This document shows, piece by piece, positions 28,389-37,426 of a stretch of 64,000 bases of DNA (position 1 is its first letter; each line of letters starts with the position of its first letter). Position numbers and translations under genes: made by a program. This stretch comes from Beijerinckiaceae bacterium (GTDB lineage: Bacteria > Pseudomonadota > Alphaproteobacteria > Rhizobiales > Beijerinckiaceae), in contig CANGFT010000012.1 in the NCBI GenBank assembly GCA_947453205.1, positions 1-64,000 on the forward strand, written 5' to 3'. The notes beneath the pieces are model-generated. The model searched no databases. It saw only the letters and a program-made list of their open reading frames with translations, and had not been told where the DNA came from.

Positions 28389-30371
28389 CTATTTCATCAT
28401 CGTCTGCGGCAGCCATAGCGCGATCGCCGGGAAGATCACCAGAAGAATCAGCTTGATGAAGTCTGCATAAACAAAAGGCAGAACGCCGCGATAGACCACC
28501 CCCAAAGGAACGTCGCCGCCTGTGATGCTCTTGAGCACGAACAGATGAATGCCGAAAGGTGGCGTGATCAGGCCTACTTCGAGCACGATGAGATTGATGA
28601 TGCCCCACCAAACCAGATCATATCCCATGGCGAGAATGATCGGCGTGACAATGGGTATGGTGACGAACATCACGGTGTTGGAGTCCATGAGCGCGCCGAG
28701 GAACAGATAGACGATCAGGATCACGCTCAAGACGACAATAGGAGGCATGGCGAGGCTTTTGACGCTCTCGGTCAATTGTTGCGGCAAGCCTGTCACGCCC
28801 ATGGCGAAAGTGAATAACAAAACGCCGGTGATGATGAGATAGATGAGAGCGGTGGTCGCCGTGGTTTCACCCATCACGCGAAGCAGGCTCTCGCGTGTGA
28901 TCTTTCCGCGCAACAAGGCGGCGACAAAGGCCCCGCCGACGCCCACGGCGGCGGCCTCGGTTTCAGTGCAGATTCCCGTGTAGATCGAGCCGACGACGAC
29001 GATCAGGAGGGCGAGCGTCGACCATGCCTTACGAAAAGCGCTGAGGATCTCGCCCCAATTGGCGGAGCGGGTTTCGGCAGGGACGGACGAAGGAACAACC
29101 CGCACATAAATCGCTATGGCGGCAAGATAAAGCCCAATGCCCAGAAAAGCAGGGATGAAAGCGGCAATGAACAATTGGCCGATGGAGGCCTCGGTCAACA
29201 AGGCATAGAAGACCAGAGGGATTGAAGGAGGCACCAGCGCCCCCAGCGTGCCGCCGGCTGCGACCGTGCCCGCCGCCAATCCTGGAGAATAGCCGCGCCG
29301 CACCATTTCAGGCATGGCCACGCGTCCGATGGTTGTGACGGTCGCCAGAGAGGAGCCCGTGAGCGCGCCAAAGCCCGCACAGCCCCCGATCGTCGCAAGC
29401 GCCAGGCCGCCACGACGGCGCGAAAGAAGGGTATGCGCGAGTTCATAAATGTCGCTCGACATGCCCGCAACGACAGCGAAGCTGCCCATCATCAGGAACA
29501 TGGGCAACACGGCCACGGAATAATTGGTGAGGAACCCGATGGACTCATTGCCCAGCACGCTAAGGGCGGGGCCTGGGCCCATGTAGAAGAGGGCTGTGAC
29601 CAGTCCCAGCAGCCCCATCACCACGGCAAGGGGGATGTAGAGGATCAAAAGCGCCCAGAGCAGCAAGAGCACGCCAACGCCGAAAGCCGTTTTGTTGGCT
29701 TGCGCCCATGCGGTCATGGCGGGGAGGCCAGCCATGAAAAGCCAGATCGCCAGGGCTGCGACGGCGAGCACCATCAAGCCTGCCCAAAACACTTTGACGG
29801 CGGGCGCCCCGGACTTGGCGCCGACTTTCTGATCTGGCTCCGCTTCGGCGTCCATGGACCAACCCGCCAGGCCCGCCTCGCCGTCAAGCGCGGAACGGAC
29901 GCTCAGGAAGAAGATGACGATTTGAGCCAGGGCCGTCACCACGAAGAAGGCGGCGATGGCGAAGATGAAGGGGGCCGTCGGCAGTTTCAGATAGACTGTT
30001 TCAGCCGCACGGGCGTTCAATTTGATGGCGTAAACAGTGACCTGCCAAGCCATGAGGCCATAGAAGATCAGCAGACAGGTGTGCGCTGCGACCTTGAGCC
30101 AGCCGATCTTGCGCTTCGACAGGACGCTATGGAGCAGTTCGATGGTCAGGTTGACGCGCTGCATCGCCCCAGCCGGGAAGGTCGCCGCAACCGCAACGCC
30201 CGTTCCCATGCCAACGATTTCATTAAGCCCCACGATGGACGTGGCGAACAGCCAACGCAGGATCACATCCGTCACCGTGGCGAAGACCAGCGCCAGCATT
30301 GCTAGCACGCCGAGAAATGCGGCGTTGCGGGTCATCCGGGTGAACCATGCCGCGATATGATCGATGTTCAC
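28389..30371 (-). CDS. TRAP transporter fused permease (DctQ-DctM)
   Basis: 660 aa inner-membrane protein. Residues 1-170 form a DctQ-like small subunit with four helices. A hydrophilic linker follows around 172-195 (E-A-E-P-D-Q-K-V-G-A), then a connecting helix and a DctM-like large subunit of about 12 helices (230-660). The latter has the G-G-C-A-G-F-G-A-L-T-G-S-S and P-P-S-I-P-L-V patterns of the family. The complex imports a carboxylate using the Na+ or H+ gradient. The binding protein gene lies 43 bp upstream in the same operon. The substrate cannot be told from sequence. Confidence 0.93.
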   Translation of the reverse strand: MNIDHIAAWFTRMTRNAAFLGVLAMLALVFATVTDVILRWLFATSIVGLNEIVGMGTGVAVAATFPAGAMQRVNLTIELLHSVLSKRKIGWLKVAAHTCLLIFYGLMAWQVTVYAIKLNARAAETVYLKLPTAPFIFAIAAFFVVTALAQIVIFFLSVRSALDGEAGLAGWSMDAEAEPDQKVGAKSGAPAVKVFWAGLMVLAVAALAIWLFMAGLPAMTAWAQANKTAFGVGVLLLLWALLILYIPLAVVMGLLGLVTALFYMGPGPALSVLGNESIGFLTNYSVAVLPMFLMMGSFAVVAGMSSDIYELAHTLLSRRRGGLALATIGGCAGFGALTGSSLATVTTIGRVAMPEMVRRGYSPGLAAGTVAAGGTLGALVPPSIPLVFYALLTEASIGQLFIAAFIPAFLGIGLYLAAIAIYVRVVPSSVPAETRSANWGEILSAFRKAWSTLALLIVVVGSIYTGICTETEAAAVGVGGAFVAALLRGKITRESLLRVMGETTATTALIYLIITGVLLFTFAMGVTGLPQQLTESVKSLAMPPIVVLSVILIVYLFLGALMDSNTVMFVTIPIVTPIILAMGYDLVWWGIINLIVLEVGLITPPFGIHLFVLKSITGGDVPLGVVYRGVLPFVYADFIKLILLVIFPAIALWLPQTMMK

Positions 30372-30414
30372 GTCATCATCCCGTCAAAACTGTTTCCTGG
30401 CGATGAGGCGAAGA

Positions 30415-31401
30415 TTATTTGTTGCGGACCGCCTGCACTTCGGAACGGAAGGCCTCCAGCACCTTGACGCCATTCGGCGCTCCTTCAGCCCATTTCTGAG
30501 ATATGGGCGCAAGAGCGGCCTGCCATTTTTTCTCTTCATCAGGAGACAGCGTAACGAGGCGCTCCTTCACCAGATCATATCCATATTGCCACTGGCCCTG
30601 AGTGACCTCTCCCAGCTTTTGCGCCAGCGCAAGGCCTGAATGTTTGTCGATGGCCGCACGCGCCTGCGCGGGAAGCTTGTCATAAGTCTGCTTGTTCATG
30701 ATCATGGCCGCCGCATCCGCCCCAAGCGGCACATCCACATGCGTCCTGGCGATTTCGTTCAGCTTGAATGTGAACATGCCCGTGAATGGCATGACAGCGC
30801 CATCCACAGTGCCGCGGCTCAGGGCCTGATATGTTTCGTCTGGCCGAAGCGAGACAGGGGTGGCGCCCAGAGCGACGACGACGCTCCCAAGAATGGCGTT
30901 TCCAACCGCATATTTATTGCCCTTGAGATCCGCCAGTTGGTTCACGGGCTTCATGGAATGAATGGAGGCGTTCGGGAAGGCGACGGTGCCCAGCACTTTC
31001 ACCTGTTTGAATTCCTCGGCGGTGACGCCTTTTGCGAAGAGGTTCCACAGGCCGACCGCCGCTTCATTGGAGTTGCGGGTTTCAAAGGGCAGGGAGGCGA
31101 CATCCTGTTGCTTGAACCGGCCCCCGGTCAGGCCGGTCAAGATGAAGGTTATGTCCGAGACGCCGTCGATCATGCGATCGTAAGCGACGCTCCAGTTTCC
31201 GAGTTGTCCTCCGTAGGACATTTCTATCTTCAGGGCGCCGCCGGAGTCGGCCATCACGGCGGCGGCCCAGGGTTCGAAGACGCCTTTATGAAGATAGGAG
31301 GGGGGCGGCGCAGGTGAGTTGAACTTCAGAACCGTTTGGGCGGCGGCTGGCGCGGCGGCTGAAACAAGAAAAAATGCAGCAAGCAGGCTTCTTTTCGTCA
31401 T
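30415..31401 (-). CDS. TRAP transporter solute-binding protein (DctP family)
   Basis: 328 aa periplasmic protein. The start at ATG 31401 has GGAGGG just ahead and gives a clear signal peptide (M-T-K-R-S-L-L-A-A-F-F, cut after A-A-A-Q). An upstream in-frame start at 31437 would bury the signal. The mature part has the DctP/YiaO fold with the pattern G-G-Q-L-G near 60 and P-N-A-S near 150. The conserved carboxylate-binding Arg cannot be assigned with certainty here. It is followed by the fused permease gene. A TATGAT box occurs upstream near 31454-31459 on this strand without a good -35 box. Confidence 0.9.
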   Translation of the reverse strand: MTKRSLLAAFFLVSAAAPAAAQTVLKFNSPAPPPSYLHKGVFEPWAAAVMADSGGALKIEMSYGGQLGNWSVAYDRMIDGVSDITFILTGLTGGRFKQQDVASLPFETRNSNEAAVGLWNLFAKGVTAEEFKQVKVLGTVAFPNASIHSMKPVNQLADLKGNKYAVGNAILGSVVVALGATPVSLRPDETYQALSRGTVDGAVMPFTGMFTFKLNEIARTHVDVPLGADAAAMIMNKQTYDKLPAQARAAIDKHSGLALAQKLGEVTQGQWQYGYDLVKERLVTLSPDEEKKWQAALAPISQKWAEGAPNGVKVLEAFRSEVQAVRNK

Positions 31402-31594
31402 TTGTCCCTCCCCTTCGTCGGTTTCTGCGACCAACAAACTTTTGGGGAGATCATATCATGAGAGGCCGCCTCCCTGTCCAGCGGCAAGATCATGGAAGGC
31501 GACCGTGGTCAGGATGGCGGCGGCGCGCCATCGTCCGGCTCCCTCCTGAACTTGCCGCAACCGATGAGTCTGGTCTTTCGCCAACTCGTCAAGT

Positions 31595-31867
31595 TGTCCG
31601 GTGTTCCTAGCGCGTGATCTGTCCGGTTTTAACTTAAGCCGGGGAGGTTTCCGGGATGAGGCGTTCGGAGGTTCTGCTGGGAGCCTGCGAACATGATGGA
31701 CCGGCCTTTTCTGGGACGAGGAAGGAACGGCGTCGCGCTTAGGGGGCCTTCGCAAGACCGTCGCCCGTTCTGTTCGCTCGACAGGGATATGGAGGGTTGA
31801 CGACGAATCCTGTACGTTCACAGGAACGATCTGCACGGGCTCAAACAGGCTCAACGAACACCGGACA
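31595..31867. mobile_element. 273-bp element bounded by 12-bp perfect inverted repeats (possible IS remnant or MITE)
   Basis: The ends are TGTCCGGTGTTC (31595-31606) and its exact reverse complement GAACACCGGACA (31856-31867). A further TGTCCGGT occurs at 31620-31627. Inside, a short frame from 31656 (M-R-R-S-E-V-L) stops early and is somewhat like the start of IS66-type OrfA proteins, but this is weak. No complete transposase gene and no clear target duplication is visible. The whole gene-free stretch 31402-31939 holds this element and the TRAP promoter region. Confidence 0.45.
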
Positions 31868-31939
31868 CATCATATCAATAGGGATATTGGAACAGCTCCA
31901 TGGGAATTGATCCGATTGCCATCTGCACAACCCATGACC

Positions 31940-32662
31940 CTAACGATAATCCCTGAACTTTGGGGCGATCGGAGCTTTGATCAGACGATCTCGGAACTCA
32001 TACAACAACGGATGCAATATCTCCCCGAGAATTTCGGCCCAACGCAAGGGGTAAGATGACGAGGATCCATCAGGCAAAACCAAATCTGTTTGATCCAGGG
32101 GAAATTTACCGGGGTTGTCTTTCAATAGTTCAAACTTTTGATCCAGCAAATCATGCAATTGTTCATACCATTTTGTCGTAAGTTGGGTCTTTGGCTTGAA
32201 TATGAAGGAGCACAAACCAATCAATTCTTGATGGGCCGCGCGGATCTGATCCCCGAATTCACCGTGAACATGCGGAATGCCATGTGGCAATTCCGTGTAG
32301 CCTAAAGCCAGCGAGTCTTCCGACTGCTCCAATTGCGCGAAAAATGGCTCCCAACGAGCAGTGGTCTGCTTGATGTCAGAGTAGCCTCCCCCGAAATGAT
32401 GCATGAGGTAGCACCGCAAATAATCGGACTTATGGGTAGATGACAAATATGGATAGGCGGGGTGCATCGGACTCCCCTGAACGACCCATTCGTTCAAGGT
32501 TTCCTGTGTGACGAAGGCGACCGGGCGTCCCGTATTATTGAAGATCGACCACAAGGCCTTCAGCCTGTTCTCGGATAAAATTTCCGAGCCAGTCCACAAA
32601 CAAAAGACAGTGCGGCTGGTCAAGCCATTCCAATCCGGATTCATCACGCCCGAGCCCCGCAT
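31940..32662 (-). CDS. GT32-like glycosyltransferase (capsular polysaccharide synthesis type)
   Basis: 240 aa, no signal or membrane helix. Early residues have the W-T-G pattern seen in sugar-transfer proteins of the OCH1/GT32 group. The core motif K-S-D-Y-L-R-C-Y-L-M-H-H-F-G-G-G-Y-S-D corresponds to the family's K-x-D-x-x-R...G-G-x-Y-x-D, although the second Asp of the DxD is Lys (S-D-I-K). It may act on a surface glycan. The ATG at 32662 has a TGAGG about 7 nt ahead. Base composition is visibly more AT-rich than its neighbours. The gene lies 9 bp downstream of a second glycosyltransferase gene, suggesting joint acquisition. Confidence 0.75.
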   Translation of the reverse strand: MRGSGVMNPDWNGLTSRTVFCLWTGSEILSENRLKALWSIFNNTGRPVAFVTQETLNEWVVQGSPMHPAYPYLSSTHKSDYLRCYLMHHFGGGYSDIKQTTARWEPFFAQLEQSEDSLALGYTELPHGIPHVHGEFGDQIRAAHQELIGLCSFIFKPKTQLTTKWYEQLHDLLDQKFELLKDNPGKFPLDQTDLVLPDGSSSSYPLRWAEILGEILHPLLYEFRDRLIKAPIAPKFRDYR

Positions 32663-32671
32663 TCTAAAACC

Positions 32672-33913
32672 TCACAGCAAATGAGCGTCCAGCACAAGGC
32701 CGGCGCTTCTCAACAGAGCAGCCCTCTTTTCCTGCAGATCGGCATCCACGGGATGACGCCGATAGACATATAAATAGTCGAGAACCGCATTGAAGTCTTT
32801 TGCCGCCGAAGTGCTGCCCCGGCGATCAGAGGTTGCGTCATCCACCTCATGCACCATTGACCCCAGTATGGGAACATGGACCGGCATCTGCCGCTCAACC
32901 ATGAACAACAGGAAATCCCAGTCTTCGTAGGCGCGCATGTGATGGTCAAACAACAAATCCTGCAAGAGGACCCGCGGGGTGGCGAAACATGATAGATGCA
33001 CTTGATTCTTGATGAACACGCCTTTGTTGAGCAACCCGCTTGTATCAAGAAACGTCTCGCTCAGGCGCTCAGCGCCGTTGGGCGTGCGTGTTTCCTTGAC
33101 CACAGTGCAGTTGAAGAAGACAGACTGACCTTTGTTCAAGGGCGCACAGTCCTGCAGCGACGCCAACAACTCGGGGTGCCAGGCGTCGTCATCATCGAGG
33201 AACAGCACATTACGACCCTTGGCTAACTGCAAACCCACGTTACGGCTCGCAGATGGCCCTGCAGAACCAGAACGGCGAATGAATGTATCTGTCGGCCTGA
33301 GCCACTGATGACACACGCTTTCGGTGGCGATGTCCGCACAATCCGAAACAACAAGAATCTCGTGCCGATCGGAGAGTGTTTGCTGCTGAATGGACGCCAG
33401 CGCTCTTGATAAAAGTGGGGCGCGGCGATGAGTCGGGATGATGATCGAGAATAAAGGAGGCGGGCTGCCGTGCCCGCCCTTTTCTATCTTGCTGGCGCCC
33501 GCCCCCGTCTCACGCGAAAACAACCCCAAGAGCTGGATGACGCGGGGCTCCTCAGGCGCAATCTGCTGCGCACGCAACGCAAAACTGAAGGCCGTCTCCG
33601 GGTCACCCTTTTGCATCCAACGAACGCTGGTGTTGATTAGAGCGTCAGTGTAATCAGGAGAGCAATCCAGCGCCAATCTCAGTAAATCGAGAGCTACATC
33701 ATCATTGAGCATCAGCGAAAAATTGTTCAATGCGATATGATTTCTTGAATCCGCCACTAAAACGCGTTGATACGCTTCAGCTGCCTTTTCAAGCCGCCCC
33801 GCCTGATGATGCAGAATGGCTTCTGCGAGGACGCGATCTATCTCTTGCTTTCTTATAGTCGCAGCAAATTCATCGCCGGAGTCGCGCGCGAATTCCTGTT
33901 CAGATGCCGACAT
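32672..33913 (-). CDS. Family 2 glycosyltransferase with N-terminal TPR repeats
   Basis: 413 aa. Residues about 20-150 form TPR-like helical repeats (A-E-A-I-L-H-H-Q-A-G-R-L-E-K-A-A-E-A-Y). From about 165 a GT-A fold begins with F-S-I-I-I-P-T-H-R-R, followed by the nucleotide-sugar site L-D-D-D-D-A-W-H near 255. It transfers a sugar from a nucleotide donor; acceptor unknown. TPR-linked GT2 proteins occur in surface polysaccharide and flagellin glycosylation loci. It shares the AT-richer composition of the next gene and probably an operon with it. Nothing is seen in the 113 bp before the next gene. Confidence 0.87.
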   Translation of the reverse strand: MSASEQEFARDSGDEFAATIRKQEIDRVLAEAILHHQAGRLEKAAEAYQRVLVADSRNHIALNNFSLMLNDDVALDLLRLALDCSPDYTDALINTSVRWMQKGDPETAFSFALRAQQIAPEEPRVIQLLGLFSRETGAGASKIEKGGHGSPPPLFSIIIPTHRRAPLLSRALASIQQQTLSDRHEILVVSDCADIATESVCHQWLRPTDTFIRRSGSAGPSASRNVGLQLAKGRNVLFLDDDDAWHPELLASLQDCAPLNKGQSVFFNCTVVKETRTPNGAERLSETFLDTSGLLNKGVFIKNQVHLSCFATPRVLLQDLLFDHHMRAYEDWDFLLFMVERQMPVHVPILGSMVHEVDDATSDRRGSTSAAKDFNAVLDYLYVYRRHPVDADLQEKRAALLRSAGLVLDAHLL

Positions 33914-34026
33914 CAGCTTTACTCCATGAGGGTTTAACCTTTGCCAGAGCGTTAAAATTTTGCAAGCCTGCTGAAAGGCTCAGCACTGCGGCCCCATCTG
34001 GATCTTGTGGATGGCCGCCGGTCTGC

Positions 34027-34812
34027 TCAAATGCCCTGAAAATCAGGCCTACGCTTCTCCATGAAGGCGCGTCTGCCTTCCACATAATCCGCGCTCGCCA
34101 GACAGGCTTGCGACAGGGCCTTGCACAGGGCCTCATCGGGCGGGCGCGTGGGATCGGCGTATTCGTCGACCATCTTCTTGGAGGCGAGGGTCGACAACGG
34201 CGCATTTTGCGCGATGGTCGCGATATAGGCCTCCACATCCCTGTCGAAGCTCTTCACAGGCGCCGTCTGATGCACCAGCCCCATGGCCAGCGCCTCTTGC
34301 GCGCTGTAGCGCCGACCGGTGATGAGGATCTCCTTCAGCCGCGCCGCGCCCACGATCTGGATGAGCCATGAAATGAAGTCGGGCCGATAGGCGATGCCAA
34401 GCCTTGCGGCGGGCACGCTGAAGACCGCGTCCTGCGTGGCGAAGCGCAGATCGCAGGCGGCGGCGAGGCCCATTCCCGCACCGAAGCAGAAGCCATTGAT
34501 GCGCGCAAGCGTGGGCTTGGGAAAGTTGCGCACCCGCATATAGAGGCCGGTCGAGATGGCCTCGTAACGGGCGATGGCCTCGGGCTGGGAGCGCAAGGCC
34601 TCGAATTCCGAAATATCAGCCCCCGAGACAAAGGTCGCGCCCGCGCCCCGCACGACCAGCAGCCGCACCCGTTCGTCCTGCGCCAGCGCATCGATGAGGT
34701 CAGACGCCTGCTGGGACATGGCGAGGTTGATGGCGTTCATCCGCGCGGGATTGTCGAAGACAAGCTCCGCAACCCCATCCCGCACCTCGCCCGTGACCTT
34801 GGCGCCGCTCAC
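34027..34812 (-). CDS. Enoyl-CoA hydratase/isomerase family protein lacking the usual catalytic glutamates
   Basis: 261 aa crotonase-fold protein. The oxyanion-hole parts are present (S-G-A-D-I-S-E; G-F-C-F-G-A-G-M-G-L). The two catalytic Glu residues of true enoyl-CoA hydratase (G-G-G-x-E-L and G-A-G-G-T) are not found; these positions read G-A-G-M-G-L and R-P-D-F-I-S-W. It may be an isomerase, lyase or thioesterase of the superfamily. The GTG start at 34812 overlaps the DUF1330 stop (GTGA) and has GGAAGG 6 nt ahead, so the two are translationally coupled. Confidence 0.82.
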   Translation of the reverse strand: MSGAKVTGEVRDGVAELVFDNPARMNAINLAMSQQASDLIDALAQDERVRLLVVRGAGATFVSGADISEFEALRSQPEAIARYEAISTGLYMRVRNFPKPTLARINGFCFGAGMGLAAACDLRFATQDAVFSVPAARLGIAYRPDFISWLIQIVGAARLKEILITGRRYSAQEALAMGLVHQTAPVKSFDRDVEAYIATIAQNAPLSTLASKKMVDEYADPTRPPDEALCKALSQACLASADYVEGRRAFMEKRRPDFQGI

Positions 34813-35099
34813 GCCACGCCTTCCATGATGATGATCTGCCCGGTCGAGGCCTGTTTGCGGAAGACCGAAGCCGCCTGATATTCCGGGCAATTGTAGCAGT
34901 CGAGCGCCGCCTGGTAGGATGGAAACTCGATCACGATGTTGCGCGAGGCGACCTCGCATTCAGGCGCGGTGTATTGGCCGCCACGGGCCAGAAACTTCGC
35001 CCCGAACCGCGCGAAAGGTTCGGCGGCGCCCGCCAGATAGGTCTTGTAGACCTCCATGTCCTGAACATCGTTATGCGCGATCCAATAGCCCTTTGGCAT
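34809..35099 (-). CDS. DUF1330 family protein
   Basis: 96 aa, a small ferredoxin-like alpha/beta-barrel (dimeric barrel) protein. The typical opening K-G-Y-W-I-A and the signature R-N-I-V-I-E-F-P-S-Y-Q-A-A-L-D-C-Y-N-C-P-E-Y are visible. The function of DUF1330 is not established. ATG 35099 is preceded by GGAGGGGG. It forms a two-gene unit with the crotonase-family gene, whose start overlaps its stop, so it may act on the same pathway. Confidence 0.88.
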   Translation of the reverse strand: MPKGYWIAHNDVQDMEVYKTYLAGAAEPFARFGAKFLARGGQYTAPECEVASRNIVIEFPSYQAALDCYNCPEYQAASVFRKQASTGQIIIMEGVA

Positions 35100-35194
35100 A
35101 GCCCCCTCCGGTTTGAGCCGATGAGGGCATTGTAACGGCACATGCCCCGGGCATCACCCCCCAATCGTGCGATGATGCGCCGGGGCGCATCAGG

Positions 35195-35296
35195 CTAACC
35201 GCCCACAGCGGCGGCGATCACGAAGGCGATGAAGGCGCCAACGAGGCACATGATCAAAATGATGCTTTCTTTCCCTCGTTTTGGCTCGTTTTCCAT
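35195..35296 (-). CDS. Possible 33-aa single-span membrane protein
   Basis: A short frame, ATG 35296 to TAG 35195, with a GGGGG ribosome-site-like run 5 nt before the start. The peptide has a charged N-terminus (M-E-N-E-P-K-R-G-K-E) followed by about 20 uninterrupted hydrophobic residues ending in A-A-A-V-G-G. This has the composition of a small membrane protein. No homologue is recognised. The 297 bp upstream to the antiporter start is AT-rich and holds no other gene I can support. Confidence 0.4.
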   Translation of the reverse strand: MENEPKRGKESIILIMCLVGAFIAFVIAAAVGG

Positions 35297-35593
35297 CGCA
35301 GCCCCCAGGTTGAGTGAAATTCGACGCTTCACACTGCGCCCTGACGCAGCCCCCAGCCTTGATGCAACGCAATCAAATCCAGAGATGCTCGATACGAATA
35401 TAGTGACGTATTATTGTGCTTCAACCCAATATAGCAAAAAATTCTAACGGATTATCCATCATGATCTGACATTATTTTTATTTGACGTCCTGTATTATAA
35501 ATGTATCTCGTTGCGAGGGACGTCCAATGGTCTTGTTTGTATTGGATCACGCTCTAATTTACCCGAAAGGAACCTTCTCAAGAGGAGCTCAAT

Positions 35594-37426
35594 TTGGCCG
35601 GCACCGCTTTGGCGCTTGAAGACACCAAGGAAGTACTGCTGTTCCTGGCCACGGCAGGCGTCGCGGTGCCTTTGTTCCGGCGCCTCAAGGTGAGCCCGGT
35701 GATCGGCTTTCTTGGCGCGGGCGTGCTGCTGGGGCCCCATGTGCTGGGTCGCCTCCCCGATGATTCGTGGCTTGGCGTGCTCCAGCTCGAAAATACCGGG
35801 CGGATCGCGCAGATCGCCGAATTCGGCGTGGTTTTCCTTCTCTTCATGATCGGCCTCGAACTGTCCTATGAGCGTCTCGCGCGCCTGCGCAGGCTCGTGT
35901 TCGGGCTTGGCGCGGGGCAGGTCGCCCTCAGCGCCGTGCTCATCGGCGAGATCGCGGCCATGATCTTTGGCCTGCCGCGCGGCGCGGCGCTGGTGGTGGG
36001 CGGCGCGCTCGCCCTCTCATCCACCGCCATCGTCATTCCCGTCCTGGCCGAGCGGCGGCGCCTGTCGACCACTGCGGGGCGCGCCGCCTTCTCGGTGCTG
36101 CTGTTCCAGGACCTCATGGTCGCGCCCCTGCTCTTCACGGTCTCGATGGCCGGAAGCCAGGGCGGTGCGGCGTCAGGGACCGCAGAGATTTTCTGGGCCT
36201 TCGCGCCCGCCATCGCCGCGCTTGGCGTTCTGGTGCTTGGGGGGCGGCTTTTGCTGCGTCCTCTGTTCCATCAGGTGGCGCTCGCGCGCTCGACGGAATT
36301 CTTCATGGCGGCCTGCCTCTTCGTCGTCATCGGCGCAGGCGTGGCCAGCGCCATGAATGGCCTTTCCATGGCTTTGGGCGCCTTCATCGCGGGCCTGCTG
36401 CTGGGCGAGACAGAGTATCGCCGCGAGATCGAGGTGACCCTGGAGCCCTTCAAAGGGCTTTTGCTCGGCCTTTTCTTCGTCTCCATCGGGGCCGAGCTCG
36501 ACCTTTCACAGGTGGCGCGCGCGCCGGGGCTGGTGATCGGCATCGCGGCGGGGCTGATCGTGCTCAAGGCGGCGGTCCTGTTCGCCCTTGCGCGCGTGGC
36601 GGGCCTGCCTTCGCCGGCTGCGCGCGAATTGTCCCTGCTGCTGGGGCCCGGGGGCGAGTTCGCCTTTGTGATGATCTCCGCAGCCATAGCCCAGCGCCTT
36701 TTGCCCGAGGATGTGGGCGCGACCCTGATCCTCGCCGTCACCCTGTCCATGGCGACGATTCCGCTGCTCGCCATGGTGGGCGCGGTGCGGCGCGCTCCCG
36801 ACGCCTCCGGGCTCGACCCCGAACTCGCCGCCGCGCCGCCGCCCGAACGTCCCAAGGGCCGCGTGATTCTCGTTGGCTACGGACGGGTGGGGCGGCTCGT
36901 GGGTGAGATGCTGGCCCGTCACAAGCTCGACTTCATCGCCGTGGATGGCGACCCGAAGCTCGTCTCCCGCGAGCGTCGCGAGACACGCACCCTTTATTGG
37001 GGCGACGCCACCAAGCCCGACTTTCTCAGGGCCTGCGGGCTTGAGGACGCCAGAGCCATCATCGTGACCATCGACAGGGCGCAGCAGACCGAGCGCGTCG
37101 TTGAAATCGCACGCAAGGCGCGGCCCGACATCACCATCGTCGCGCGCGCCCGGGACGCCCATCACGCCACCAGGCTCTATGAGCTCGGCGCCACCGACGC
37201 AATCCCCGAGACCATCGAGGCGAGCCTGCAATTATCCGAGGCTGCGCTGGTCGACATCGGCGTGCCCATGGGCCTCGTCATCGCCTCCATCCATGAAAAG
37301 CGCGATGAGTTCCGCAAGCTGCTGCAACCAGCCGCAGAGGAGCACGAGCGCCGCGCTATAAAGATGTCGACGCGCCTGAAGGACATGAGCCGACCTCGCG
37401 ACGCTGACGCGCAGGAGCCGGGCTAG
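35594..37426 (+). CDS. CPA2-family cation:proton antiporter with RCK/TrkA-N domain (KefB/KefC-like)
   Basis: 610 aa. Residues 1-400 contain about 12 membrane helices of the Na+/H+ exchanger fold, with the polar F-L-L-F-M-I-G-L-E-L pattern and A-L-S-S-T-A-I-V. From about 418 a cytosolic RCK domain follows, with the dinucleotide motif V-G-Y-G-R-V-G-R-L and acidic D-G-D-P. The protein exports K+ (or Na+) in exchange for H+, gated by NAD(H) or glutathione adducts in Kef proteins. No KefF/KefG partner is adjacent. The start is TTG 35594, chosen for AGAGGAG 6-7 nt ahead. Upstream, GACGTCC occurs twice (35483-35489 and 35519-35525). Confidence 0.9.
   Translation: MAGTALALEDTKEVLLFLATAGVAVPLFRRLKVSPVIGFLGAGVLLGPHVLGRLPDDSWLGVLQLENTGRIAQIAEFGVVFLLFMIGLELSYERLARLRRLVFGLGAGQVALSAVLIGEIAAMIFGLPRGAALVVGGALALSSTAIVIPVLAERRRLSTTAGRAAFSVLLFQDLMVAPLLFTVSMAGSQGGAASGTAEIFWAFAPAIAALGVLVLGGRLLLRPLFHQVALARSTEFFMAACLFVVIGAGVASAMNGLSMALGAFIAGLLLGETEYRREIEVTLEPFKGLLLGLFFVSIGAELDLSQVARAPGLVIGIAAGLIVLKAAVLFALARVAGLPSPAARELSLLLGPGGEFAFVMISAAIAQRLLPEDVGATLILAVTLSMATIPLLAMVGAVRRAPDASGLDPELAAAPPPERPKGRVILVGYGRVGRLVGEMLARHKLDFIAVDGDPKLVSRERRETRTLYWGDATKPDFLRACGLEDARAIIVTIDRAQQTERVVEIARKARPDITIVARARDAHHATRLYELGATDAIPETIEASLQLSEAALVDIGVPMGLVIASIHEKRDEFRKLLQPAAEEHERRAIKMSTRLKDMSRPRDADAQEPG

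Noticed and set aside
31456-31854. 132-codon minus-strand frame
   Set aside because: It lies inside the inverted-repeat element, is rich in Arg/Pro/Ser and has no family resemblance; probably fortuitous.
35482-35510. Sigma70 promoter TTGACG before the antiporter gene
   Set aside because: A good -35-like box exists, but no -10 box is found at a proper distance. It is left as an AT-rich region only.
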